DNA from: Neobacillus mesonae
GTDB taxonomy: Bacteria > Bacillota > Bacilli > Bacillales > Cytobacillaceae
NCBI RefSeq assembly: GCF_023715155.1
Contig: NZ_JAMBNQ010000018.1
Coordinates: 1 to 64,000 of the forward strand
Direction: 5' to 3'
Length of the DNA stretch: 64,000 nucleotides
The notes under the pieces are model-generated. The model did not search any database. It saw nothing but the letters and a program-made list of their open reading frames with translations, and was not told where the DNA came from. A program made the position numbers and the translations under genes. Positions within the stretch are counted from its first letter, which is position 1. The number at the start of each line of letters is the position of its first letter. Positions 54,443 to 62,542 of this stretch are shown here, one piece after another.

Positions 54443-54479
54443 AAAGAGACAGCCCTATCTATCGAGCTATCTCTTTTTT
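54443..54479. terminator. Weak terminator between oxidase and assembly genes
   Basis: AAGAGATAGCT pairs imperfectly with GGCTGTCTCTTT on the minus strand, followed by ATGC and no strong U tract. It may lower expression of SCO relative to the oxidase. Confidence 0.5.
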
Positions 54480-54538
54480 AAAAATTCATTTCCAGTTCAC
54501 GCCATAAGCCGCTGACCAGGGCGTTTCTGTATTTCTTT

Positions 54539-56218
54539 TTACCAAGTTTTAAATCCTGGAGATCCTGGAGGTCCGTTAAGAATAAATTCTGATAATGGAA
54601 TGACATATGCCATTGCTACAACGATTAGCATAACGATAATCCAGATACCCCAGCGCTCTGTCCAGTAAGGAGTTGGAGAAGCATTTTCTTCGACATCCGC
54701 AATTGGAAATTCTGTTTCCCCTTTTGGTGCAAAGAACATCATGTTGATCACAGCATACACTTGAAGGATTACACCAATGATTAACAATGTTCCCCCGATA
54801 GCTAATGCCATCATATATGGGTCCCAGCTTAATGCAGTTGCATGATCGCCATATGTTGTATAAGAAGTTCTGCGTGGTGATCCGAATAACCCTACTGTAT
54901 GCATGGAACCTGACATAAAGATCATGCCAATTGTCCAGATCCAAGTTTGGATGACACCTAATTTATTGATTTTTGGTGTTAGAACACGTCCTGAAATATA
55001 TGGAACTAACCAATAACTAATACCAAAGAATGCCAATGCGACCGTCACACCAAGTGTTAAGTGGAAGTGGCCGACAATCCACATCGTATTATGCACAACT
55101 GTGTCCAATTGGTTGGTTGTTTGCGCGATACCACCGGCACCTGCTGGAATAAAGGAAGCCATACTGATAAATAGTGCTAAGAAGCGGACATCGCCCCATG
55201 GCATTTTCTTATACCAGCCGATAAGTCCTTTTCCTCCTTGCTTTCTTGCTGTTTTTTCAAATACAGCAAACATTGCAAATGCTGTCATTAATGATGGGAA
55301 ACCAATTGCTAAACTCATAAATACGTGCATCATTTTAACTGGAAGAGAAATACCAGGGTCAATGATTTGGTGGTGAAATCCACCAGTAATATTCATAATG
55401 ACCAAGGCAATAATAACAACGCGGGTTAATGTATCACTCCAACGTTTGCCGCCAATTAATTTCGGAGCAATGACATACCATGCAGAAGTGGCTGTTAAAT
55501 ACCAGATATTAACGAGCGTATGTCCAAATGCCCAGAATAACGTACGAGAAACCATAACATTAACGGTCTTAGTCCAGCCAATAGACCAAGGAATAAGCGT
55601 TAGAACTTCGATTGCTACAGGAATAAGTGCAAAAAACATTAGGATATTAATACCAGTCGCAAAGTAAGAAAAGATTGGAACATGCTTACCTTTGTTATTT
55701 TTCCGCCAATTTGCTACTTGGATAAATCCTCCGATGTTGCATAGCCACATACCTACTGCGAAAAATACCAAACCGATATAAAACATTGGGTGTGCCTTTA
55801 AAGGCGGATAAAATGTGTACATTACTGATGCTTCATTCATCAGGATTGGAATAACAACCAATACTGCACCAATAATCTTGGCTGCAAACGCAGTCCAGAC
55901 AATCTTTCTGACCTTTGGAAGAAGACCTCCCAGTTCATGAGAAAGACCTGCATAGAGATACCCGAATGTAAAGAAAGTAGTAAATGCAAGAAGCATGAAC
56001 ACACCGTGCATTGTAAGAATTTGATAATAGTTTAACCACGATGGCAATTCCAAAAGACCTGCACGGTTTAAACCTTGTGCTAAACCTAAAAATCCACCAA
56101 TTAACAATATCACAAATGATACAAATAAATATGTTTTTGAAATTTTTGCGTCTTCTTTATTAACACCTAGTAAATTATTAACCTTTGTATTAAATGTTTG
56201 ATTGATTGCTGTTTCCAT
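54539..56218 (-). CDS. cbaA: Cytochrome c oxidase subunit I, ba3/b(o/a)3 type
   Basis: Subunit I carries the haems and CuB and reduces oxygen to water in the cytoplasmic membrane. The 559-residue protein has 12-13 helices. The low-spin haem His is in MHGVFMLLAF. FGHTLVNIWYL holds the CuB His and nearby Tyr, GGFHHQIIDPG holds two more CuB His, and HFHLTLG holds the haem His pair. The absence of the canonical D-channel motif and the short form point to the B-type (ba3) group, which has high oxygen affinity. ATG after GGGGGGAAAGGCTA. Confidence 0.94.
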   Translation of the reverse strand: METAINQTFNTKVNNLLGVNKEDAKISKTYLFVSFVILLIGGFLGLAQGLNRAGLLELPSWLNYYQILTMHGVFMLLAFTTFFTFGYLYAGLSHELGGLLPKVRKIVWTAFAAKIIGAVLVVIPILMNEASVMYTFYPPLKAHPMFYIGLVFFAVGMWLCNIGGFIQVANWRKNNKGKHVPIFSYFATGINILMFFALIPVAIEVLTLIPWSIGWTKTVNVMVSRTLFWAFGHTLVNIWYLTATSAWYVIAPKLIGGKRWSDTLTRVVIIALVIMNITGGFHHQIIDPGISLPVKMMHVFMSLAIGFPSLMTAFAMFAVFEKTARKQGGKGLIGWYKKMPWGDVRFLALFISMASFIPAGAGGIAQTTNQLDTVVHNTMWIVGHFHLTLGVTVALAFFGISYWLVPYISGRVLTPKINKLGVIQTWIWTIGMIFMSGSMHTVGLFGSPRRTSYTTYGDHATALSWDPYMMALAIGGTLLIIGVILQVYAVINMMFFAPKGETEFPIADVEENASPTPYWTERWGIWIIVMLIVVAMAYVIPLSEFILNGPPGSPGFKTW

Positions 56219-56233
56219 TAGCCTTTCCCCCCT

Positions 56234-56701
56234 TTACTTAACTGTAATAGTTGTGCTCATCATTTGGTGGCCTGCACCGCAATATTCATTACATAGCACT
56301 AAATAACTTCCCGGTTTATCAAACTTCTGAGTAACCTTTTGGATATAGCCTGGCATTACCATTGCGTTAGCATTGGTTTCGGCAATTTCAAAACCGTGGA
56401 CAACATCTTTTGAAGTTAAGATAAAATGTACAGTTGATCCAGCGGGAACTTCAATGTTTCCAGGATTAAAGCTAAATACTTGCATTGTCATGACAACTTC
56501 ATATTCTTTATCACCAATCTGCTTAATCCCCGGCTTATCAAACGGCGCTGTTTGGTCGACTTTTTGTGGGTCAATGTAATCAGTGTTACTTGGTGGTTCC
56601 ATTCCTTCCGCAACAGCTTGATAGCCTGTAATTAACATGAAAATCATCATGATACTGAAGCTCAATGCCAGCCAGATTTTTTCATCTTTATGCATCTTCA
56701 T
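56234..56701 (-). CDS. cbaB: Cytochrome c oxidase subunit II, ba3 type with CuA
   Basis: This 155-residue protein has one N-terminal membrane helix (about 9-30) and an outward cupredoxin domain. The CuA ligands are complete: His in VVHGFEI and C-x3-C-x3-H-x2-M in CNEYCGAGHQMM. It accepts electrons from cytochrome c. Unlike A-type subunit II it has a single helix, which agrees with the separate small subunit encoded just upstream. ATG at 56701 after GGGGGGATACAGA. Confidence 0.95.
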   Translation of the reverse strand: MKMHKDEKIWLALSFSIMMIFMLITGYQAVAEGMEPPSNTDYIDPQKVDQTAPFDKPGIKQIGDKEYEVVMTMQVFSFNPGNIEVPAGSTVHFILTSKDVVHGFEIAETNANAMVMPGYIQKVTQKFDKPGSYLVLCNEYCGAGHQMMSTTITVK

Positions 56702-56713
56702 TCTGTATCCCCC

Positions 56714-56863
56714 CTAAACTCTTCCCATATATAATCCAAATAACACTAAATACGTAAAAAGAATAACTGCTGCAACCACGCCCAGGGAAATCCATGTTCC
56801 CGTTCTTGGTGTTTCTTTTTCTCCACCTGTTTGTTTGTGGTTGTGAACTTTTGTTGAGCTCAT
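56714..56863 (-). CDS. Cytochrome c oxidase subunit IIa, ba3 type
   Basis: This 49-residue protein has a charged start (KQTGGEKETPRTGT) and a single helix WISLGVVAAVILFTYLVLFG ending in LYMGRV. In ba3 oxidases a subunit of this size replaces the second helix missing from subunit II. Its position directly before subunit II, 12 bases from it, fits that role. ATG after GGGGGTTGAAACCTG. It is the first gene of the operon, behind the FNR-like site. Confidence 0.88.
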   Translation of the reverse strand: MSSTKVHNHKQTGGEKETPRTGTWISLGVVAAVILFTYLVLFGLYMGRV

Positions 56864-56894
56864 CAGGTTTCAACCCCCTTAATTAGTTCTTACC

Positions 56895-56940
56895 TATATA
56901 ATAATTAGGAACCATTCTCAAAGAAGTGAACTGAATCACA
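56895..56940 (-). promoter_or_regulatory. ba3 operon promoter region with FNR-like box
   Basis: On the minus strand TGTGA-TTCAGT-TCACT (56925-56940) fits the FNR/CRP-family palindrome TGTGA-N6-TCACA with one mismatch. A TATATA (56895-56900) lies 24 bp downstream, putting the box centre near -44, close to the class II activator position of -41.5. Confidence 0.55.
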
Positions 56941-57217
56941 ATTTCAAATTGACTTTCAGCACTAAAAAAGACAGATTTTTACTTTTAGCTTTGGGGTGAA
57001 TATTTTCCAACCTCCTGAAAATGCCTTGTTATCACTGTTTTTAACTTAAAAAAGCGAGTTTTTATTTTTGTAAAATAGGTTTTTAAGTGAAAAAAATGCC
57101 CAAAAATCAAAAATGACAAATTTGTGAATTTGCCATTTCAATAAACGAGCCCCGTACCTGCAAAGCCGGTGGATAATGCTTTGGACGCTATCGCCATCTC
57201 AAGTGACTAAATTCATA
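56941..57217. other. Gene-free stretch with a GC-rich island
   Basis: Mostly AT-rich, but 57148-57200 is much richer in GC than its surroundings and contains a hairpin CAAAGC..GCTTTG. A 19-codon frame on the minus strand (57138-57197) has no ribosome binding site. The island is unexplained. Confidence 0.4.
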
Positions 57218-57256
57218 ATAAAAAGCTGCGGGATTAGGAGAATCCACACAGCTTTT
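57218..57256 (-). terminator. Terminator of the kinase-STAS gene
   Basis: The minus strand reads AAAAGCTGTGTGGATT..AATCCCGCAGCTTTTTATT. The stem is interrupted but ends in a U tract. Confidence 0.8.
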
Positions 57257-57272
57257 AATTCAATCTATTGAG

Positions 57273-58835
57273 TTATATTGACAGTTCATTCATTAAAAAC
57301 ACATCATTTAATGCCTGTTTGAGAGTTCCTTTATATTCTATTTGAGAATTTGAACTAATACCTGAAGCAATCAAACTTTTCACCATTTCAGCACGTAAAC
57401 CCGTCAGAATCGTTTTACATCCCATCATGGAAATCCCATCAATGATTTTTATAAAATTATCCGTTGCCTCCACTTCCATATAGGCAATACCAGAAAGATC
57501 CATGATTAATGTTTGAATATGGTTTGTTTCAATTTCATCAAGCACCTTATTTTGAATCGGGATAATTCGCTGCTGGTCCAGCCGGCCAATGAGCGGTAAA
57601 ATACAGATTTGAGGATTAATTGGAATAATTGGGACGGAAAGATTTTCAACAAGCTTCCTTTCCCTATCAAGCAATTCATCCTTATACTTCGAATAACTGA
57701 TAAAAAAATATGTAAGAAACTGATCAATCTGCTCATTTATGTTCTTTTCCATGGCATAAAATGCTTCCTTGTCAATCTCTACTTTGCTTAATAAATCATA
57801 GTTATACAGAAAATCCCATAGTGTTCTTCTTATAGCCTGCACCCATTCCAATTTAAAGGCAAGTGTCAAAGAATATTTTGCCCATGCTATTCCTTCCTGT
57901 TTTGCAAATAAAATTAATTCATGAGCTTGTTCATTAACAACATATAAAACTAGTTTATGTGCATTTTCTAATAAATTAATATTCCCGATTTTATGTATTT
58001 CCTCAATTTTATCTTTCACATTGATTGCTTCATCTAATAATCTGTGTTCAAATGCATGCCGATTCTCGAAAATGAAATCTTTAATGGAATAACCTTCTTC
58101 ATAATGCAGTGACAACTTATTCACTCCTCTTTGGATCAATTGACTTTGCTGTACCATTTTTATCGTGAAGGTTGTGCCATATTCTTCACTGCTTTCAACG
58201 GCAATATTTCCGCCATGCTGATAAATGACTGAAAAAACCTGTGTCAGCCCCATTCCTGTTCCGTCTGCCTTAGTCGAAAAGAAAGGAGTCCCTAATAATG
58301 AAAGCTTGTCCTCGGGAATTCCTACCCCTGTATCCTTAATTTTTACAACCACTTCCCCATCAATGGTTTCATGTGTAATCGTCAAAGTACCTTTTCCATT
58401 CATTGATTCTATCGCATTTTTAATCAGATTGAAAAAGGCCTTTTTAAATTGATTCTTTTTCCCATAGATTCCGATATTTGTATTTTTAAAATCTGTGATG
58501 ACCTCTATATCATACAATTTATCTTGAAAAAGATTTAAAACGGATTCCAATTCTACCGATACATAGATGGTTTGAGACGGTTCATCTTCCAAGTCAGGTT
58601 TTGAGACCTGTAAAAGATTATTTAATGTTGATAGAGCGTGATCTAATTCAGTTTGGGCAATATTAATATATTCGTGTTTTTCTTCCTGTTGAAGCAGCTG
58701 CAGAAAACCTTTTACTGCAGTCAATGGGTTTTTTACTTCATGTGCAATTCCTGCTGCAATTTGTCCTACAGATGCTAACTGGCTTAAATGACTGTCGCTG
58801 TTTGAATCTACATTCTCTGCTTCTTCATATTTCAT
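57273..58835 (-). CDS. Histidine kinase fused to an RsbR-like module with STAS domain
   Basis: This 520-residue cytosolic protein begins almost at once with the HisKA helix (phospho-accepting His in GIAHEVKNPLTAVKGFL near residue 33). A HATPase_c domain follows with NLIKNAIESM, KDTGVGIP and GTGMGLT. After about residue 235 comes an all-helical ~130-residue region like the N-terminal domain of RsbR co-antagonists. Then a STAS domain (about 400-510) has LPLIGRLD, DLSGIAYMEV and TILTGLRAE. The position equivalent to RsbR Thr171 appears to be Val, while that of Thr205 is Thr. No sensor or membrane segment exists. ATG after AGAGGAG; it follows the dab operon on the same strand. Confidence 0.88.
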   Translation of the reverse strand: MKYEEAENVDSNSDSHLSQLASVGQIAAGIAHEVKNPLTAVKGFLQLLQQEEKHEYINIAQTELDHALSTLNNLLQVSKPDLEDEPSQTIYVSVELESVLNLFQDKLYDIEVITDFKNTNIGIYGKKNQFKKAFFNLIKNAIESMNGKGTLTITHETIDGEVVVKIKDTGVGIPEDKLSLLGTPFFSTKADGTGMGLTQVFSVIYQHGGNIAVESSEEYGTTFTIKMVQQSQLIQRGVNKLSLHYEEGYSIKDFIFENRHAFEHRLLDEAINVKDKIEEIHKIGNINLLENAHKLVLYVVNEQAHELILFAKQEGIAWAKYSLTLAFKLEWVQAIRRTLWDFLYNYDLLSKVEIDKEAFYAMEKNINEQIDQFLTYFFISYSKYKDELLDRERKLVENLSVPIIPINPQICILPLIGRLDQQRIIPIQNKVLDEIETNHIQTLIMDLSGIAYMEVEATDNFIKIIDGISMMGCKTILTGLRAEMVKSLIASGISSNSQIEYKGTLKQALNDVFLMNELSI

Positions 58836-58973
58836 GAAAAGAGCTCCTCTCTGAAAATCTTTTGCTGCTTTGCTTTTTCAATAATTTAATAATTTAAATA
58901 TTTAGTGCCTTAAAGATATTTTACTAGAAAATTTTACTAAATCATAATAAAATACTACAACCTTGTTGGAAAA

Positions 58974-59008
58974 CGTAAAAAACAGCGGAAAATTAGCTTC
59001 CGCTGTTC
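58974..59008 (-). terminator. Terminator of the dab operon
   Basis: The minus strand reads AACAGCGGAA-GCTAATT-TTCCGCTGTT followed by TTTTACG, directly after the last gene. Confidence 0.93.
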
Positions 59009-59009
59009 T

Positions 59010-59474
59010 TTAATAAATTACTTGATTCAGTTCTATTAGTGTCACTTTTACATTGGAAGGCAGCAATGGATGATGACGAATAACGTCAATACTGCTTTCT
59101 CTTTTTTCTGCTGAACATCCCGCCAGCCATTCACTTAGGTTTCCTTCAGGAAATTCGGGTGCACAATTTTTAAAAAGGTACTCTACGGTTTGGATTCTAT
59201 CCTTTAATTCTTTATTTTTAACTATTGCTTCCATAATATCTGATGTATTTTTATGTTCATCTTTGACAGTGGCAACAATTATTTCATCTACTTTTTCCTG
59301 ATAAACGGCAGTAATGATATCCCTCATCTTATCACCAAACGGCGATGTCACCGGCCCATAGCTTTGAATAAGAATGGTATTTTTGGGATCAACAGCTGGA
59401 AGCTGCTTCAATAAAGGATCGACCTTTTGTTCTTGACCGACAGTAAATAAAATTTTCTTTTGAACATCTTTCAT
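59010..59474 (-). CDS. Beta-carbonic-anhydrase-like protein lacking all zinc ligands
   Basis: This 154-residue protein aligns without gaps at its start with YtiB-type beta-carbonic anhydrases (alignment from memory). The catalytic SCMDTR motif is replaced around residues 12-17, so the zinc Cys becomes Gly13, the Asp Glu15 and the Arg Lys17. The second motif HxxC becomes Val70..Glu73. Framework segments SPFGDKMRDIITAVYQ.KVDEIIV and IDVIRHHPLLPSNVKV are well kept. It should not be an active zinc enzyme. The ATG at 59474 overlaps the DUF2294 stop (TGATG) after GGGAGGAAAGCTG. It lies two genes after DabA, itself a carbonic-anhydrase-like protein. Confidence 0.8.
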   Translation of the reverse strand: MKDVQKKILFTVGQEQKVDPLLKQLPAVDPKNTILIQSYGPVTSPFGDKMRDIITAVYQEKVDEIIVATVKDEHKNTSDIMEAIVKNKELKDRIQTVEYLFKNCAPEFPEGNLSEWLAGCSAEKRESSIDVIRHHPLLPSNVKVTLIELNQVIY

Positions 59475-59845
59475 CAGCTTTCCTCCCATTTTTGCTGCAA
59501 ATCTTCGGATAGCTTAAAGACCATCATTCTTTCTCCTGTTCGGGTACTAATATCAGTGTGAAAACTAATGACTTCCAGACCTGTTATGGATAAAATAATT
59601 TGCTTTAAATCCTCTATTCCGGTTTCAACCAAACTATTTCGATGTTCCTTAACCGATAGCAGTCCCTCTTTATCCTGACATAATGAATATTCTGCACGAG
59701 TTAAAATACCTTGCAATAGAACAATAATCATGTCTCTTAGGATATCTGATTTAACGGAGACTGAACCGCGTCCAAGATAACTTTTCTCCCAATGTGTTAA
59801 AGCCTTGCTGATTTCAGATTCAACGGTTCCTTTGGATTTATCCAT
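59474..59845 (-). CDS. DUF2294 protein of the dab operon
   Basis: This 123-residue cytosolic protein matches the DUF2294 pattern: VESEISKALTHWEKSYLGRG, then MIIVLLQGILTRAEYSLCQ, and a C-terminal VISFHTDISTRTGERMMVFKL. The fold is unknown to me. The ATG at 59845 follows AAAGGGG by six bases; the frame is open for six more codons. It starts 73 bp after dabA and overlaps the next gene, so its product is made together with the pseudo-carbonic anhydrase. A regulatory or assembly role with the DabAB pump is inferred from context only. Confidence 0.82.
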   Translation of the reverse strand: MDKSKGTVESEISKALTHWEKSYLGRGSVSVKSDILRDMIIVLLQGILTRAEYSLCQDKEGLLSVKEHRNSLVETGIEDLKQIILSITGLEVISFHTDISTRTGERMMVFKLSEDLQQKWEES

Positions 59846-59917
59846 AACAAACCCCTTTCCCAATTTTCACTTCATTCCACTATCTCCAAAATTTTTATTT
59901 ATTATTCTAGAAAGCAT

Positions 59918-62542
59918 TTAGGACCAGCTTTTCCAGTTTCCTTTCGGATCAATGGATGCCAGACGGAGCCAGCCATTTTTAAGTTTTTGGCGAAAATCAC
60001 GGTCCTGACTGAGCAGTCGTTCGATATATTCATTTGGCGCTTGAATGACGACCAGCAATCTTAATGGTGAATGATAAGCCTCTCCATCGGAAGACATAAC
60101 CGACTGCCAAGGAAGACCTGTTAATAAGTCGCTGGCATTTCCCTGCATGACTCCGATACCTGAAGTGACAGTCTGCGTTGCCTTATTGCCGCTTCCATAA
60201 TAATGTGGTGCAACAGTGGAAGCATAGTATTGCAGGTTAATCCACTGGGCAACCGTTGCCGGGCCTGCGATAATTTTAGCCAGCAAGGCACCATTTCGGT
60301 CTTTTCTCCAATCGTAGTTTTGAAGAAACGCTCTTCCCTCTAAATCACATTTTTCAGTCAGTGCTCTGCTGCCAATGATAAACGAAGCATTTCGCGCAAG
60401 TCCCCATTCAGGACGGACCTCACTCCAGTCCTCCGCGAGCCGCTCAGCTTCTGCTTTTGCCTCTTTACCCACAGCATCGACACTTGGCAATTTAACCAAT
60501 CGCTCCGCATTTGCTTCTTGACTAACTCTTGGCAATACAGAATTGACTTGTTCAAATGCATGTTTCGCTGCTTTTGAAAGCTCCGGAACATATAGCCAAC
60601 GTAATTCATCAAGTGTTGTGACATGCTCTGCTGCTGCAAAAATCGTTTCATCCGGAATGACAATTTTCTCCTTAGCAAGAGCTTGCCTTACTTCAGGAAG
60701 ATTACACAAAGCAGCCAAAACCCGTGCATTAAAGCCGCTTGATGCCCCTCCGCAAGCACCGCAATCTAAAGCAGAGGCATAAGGATTATTCGTGCTATGG
60801 CTCCCGTGACCGCAAATCACCACTAAAGGTGCAAAGCCCTCAGTTAGTCCCATAGTTTTTAATGCCTGCAGAGCAAATTGTACTTTTTCATCTTCAGAAA
60901 ATCCAACTGGAAGCTTTGTTTCCATGTTGTGAGTATGATCAAGTGTTAACTCAGCCTCAGGCCTTTTCTGCCATGAATCACGCATTTTTCGAATGGCTGT
61001 GCCTGTTTTCCTTGGAATAAAGGTACGGCCAAGTGTTTGCAGACTAAGCCACGGCCCGCTGACTTCCGGCAGAGCAAGGCTTGCCAGCAGGTTATGTTTA
61101 AGTGTTTGAAATGTTGAGCCGAGTGAATTTACTGCCTGTTTGCGCTGTTTATATTCTGTCAATTCATTTTCTGATGCCGTCTCTTTGATCATATATTGTG
61201 GTCTAAACATAACAGGTAAAGATTCATGTTTGTGATGACTGCCTAGTTCACACGTTTCAATCGGCAGTCCGAAAAAGCCTGCCGTTCCAAAGGTTTCAAA
61301 CGGACCTGCTTTTTCAAGTTTTCGGCGAAACGGCTCGGAACGAACATCAATGCAAAAAGAAAATTGTGCCACAGCTTGTTTGTCAATTATTTTTTTAGAA
61401 GAGTGTTCTGTTGTGATTAGTTTTTTCAACTCATCTTCGTAAGTCTTTTCCCATGCCTCAAGCCAAAGCTTGCGGCGGTTAATCTGATCAAACCGATAAG
61501 CTAGAATCAATCGCGCTTTAATTTCTGAAGCGGATAATTGTGCCCACGCTTTGATTGGCATATCCCCCCACTTAAACCAAGCCTCTATTAATGGTTCTAA
61601 CAGCACATAATCTTCCTGCTTTTGTTCTGGTAATGGAAGATATGGCTTTATTAAAAGTTGTTCCAAAGAAATTCGGACTGCCAGATATTCCATTAATAAT
61701 GATTGATCGTCAGGGTTCTGCTGCGAACGCCAAAGCATCATTCCTGCCCATCCTGGCAATGCAAGTAAATGTGCCTCTAGATATCCTTTGATATCTGAAA
61801 TTGGGATTTCAAGTCCTGCTATTGCTTCTTTTAAAGCCTCTTCCGCCTCTAAATGTAAATCTTTTAACTGTTTCCGGATAGACTTCGTCAAGGAAGGGTC
61901 ATGCTGGGCTAAATTCCGCCACGCACAATAGAAGCCTTTTTCACGATTTGGCATGGACCAGACAGCCTGTGTTTCATCTAAATATAGCTTACACCATTTA
62001 ATCAACTGTTGATTAAGCTCTGCTGCGACACTGTTTTGGCCCATTTTTTCCAAGCGATGGCTATAAGTTAAAACCGAATGCTTTTTTGGTATTTGATATT
62101 TAAATTGATTTAGTTTTTTGACTAGATTTTTTACCTGTGAAATTGGAAGCTGTTTATTGTGCGGCTGATTCAGTTTTAACGCTCCCCTGCAGAACCGCTC
62201 TGCAGCCTCTCGGGACATTCCCAAAGACTGTGAATCAAGCCAACGAATGAGTACCGACTCAAGGTAATCCTGATTAATTTCTCCATGATTACTTGCAGAT
62301 TTTAAAATGGTGTCATTTGGGAATAATTCGACATCACCTATATCCTGGAACTGCCGCGCTGCCTGCTCAAATGTTTTGTTCTCCAATCCTGCCCAAGGGT
62401 GGCGGGCTGCAAACGTATTGATTGGGCCAAGCGGTACAATCACGTTGCTTGCCGATGCAGTTAATTCTCGTATATCGAGGTCCTGATAAGTTATTTCACT
62501 TTCCAAATGGTTTGGTTTGGATAAGGTTAACGCAGTACTCAA
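59918..62542 (-). CDS. dabA: DabA, carbonic-anhydrase-like subunit of the inorganic carbon pump
   Basis: DabA (formerly DUF2309) works with membrane subunit DabB to accumulate bicarbonate, probably by one-way CO2 hydration coupled to an ion gradient. The 874-residue cytosolic protein holds the split beta-CA-like site: Cys and Asp in FSFCIDVRSEPFRR (near residue 398) and His and Cys in GHGSHSTNNPYASALDCGACGG (near residues 577-595). All expected zinc residues are present, so it looks active. It starts at TTG after AAGGGGGGGCATTTGCA, overlapping the dabB stop codon, which suggests coupled translation. Confidence 0.95.
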   Translation of the reverse strand: MSTALTLSKPNHLESEITYQDLDIRELTASASNVIVPLGPINTFAARHPWAGLENKTFEQAARQFQDIGDVELFPNDTILKSASNHGEINQDYLESVLIRWLDSQSLGMSREAAERFCRGALKLNQPHNKQLPISQVKNLVKKLNQFKYQIPKKHSVLTYSHRLEKMGQNSVAAELNQQLIKWCKLYLDETQAVWSMPNREKGFYCAWRNLAQHDPSLTKSIRKQLKDLHLEAEEALKEAIAGLEIPISDIKGYLEAHLLALPGWAGMMLWRSQQNPDDQSLLMEYLAVRISLEQLLIKPYLPLPEQKQEDYVLLEPLIEAWFKWGDMPIKAWAQLSASEIKARLILAYRFDQINRRKLWLEAWEKTYEDELKKLITTEHSSKKIIDKQAVAQFSFCIDVRSEPFRRKLEKAGPFETFGTAGFFGLPIETCELGSHHKHESLPVMFRPQYMIKETASENELTEYKQRKQAVNSLGSTFQTLKHNLLASLALPEVSGPWLSLQTLGRTFIPRKTGTAIRKMRDSWQKRPEAELTLDHTHNMETKLPVGFSEDEKVQFALQALKTMGLTEGFAPLVVICGHGSHSTNNPYASALDCGACGGASSGFNARVLAALCNLPEVRQALAKEKIVIPDETIFAAAEHVTTLDELRWLYVPELSKAAKHAFEQVNSVLPRVSQEANAERLVKLPSVDAVGKEAKAEAERLAEDWSEVRPEWGLARNASFIIGSRALTEKCDLEGRAFLQNYDWRKDRNGALLAKIIAGPATVAQWINLQYYASTVAPHYYGSGNKATQTVTSGIGVMQGNASDLLTGLPWQSVMSSDGEAYHSPLRLLVVIQAPNEYIERLLSQDRDFRQKLKNGWLRLASIDPKGNWKSWS

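Noticed and set aside
57138..57197. A 19-codon minus-strand frame (MAIASKALSTG..) in the GC-rich island
   Set aside because: Protein-like composition, but no ribosome binding site and too short to judge; kept only as an unexplained island.
57148..57200. Cyclic-di-GMP (GEMM) riboswitch
   Set aside because: GCAAAGCC and a CGGGGCT-like segment suggested it, but the conserved core order and tetraloop receptor pairing could not be found on either strand.
60358..60678. Open frame of 106 codons on the same strand within dabA
   Set aside because: Shadow of dabA in another frame, without its own ribosome site or recognisable motif.
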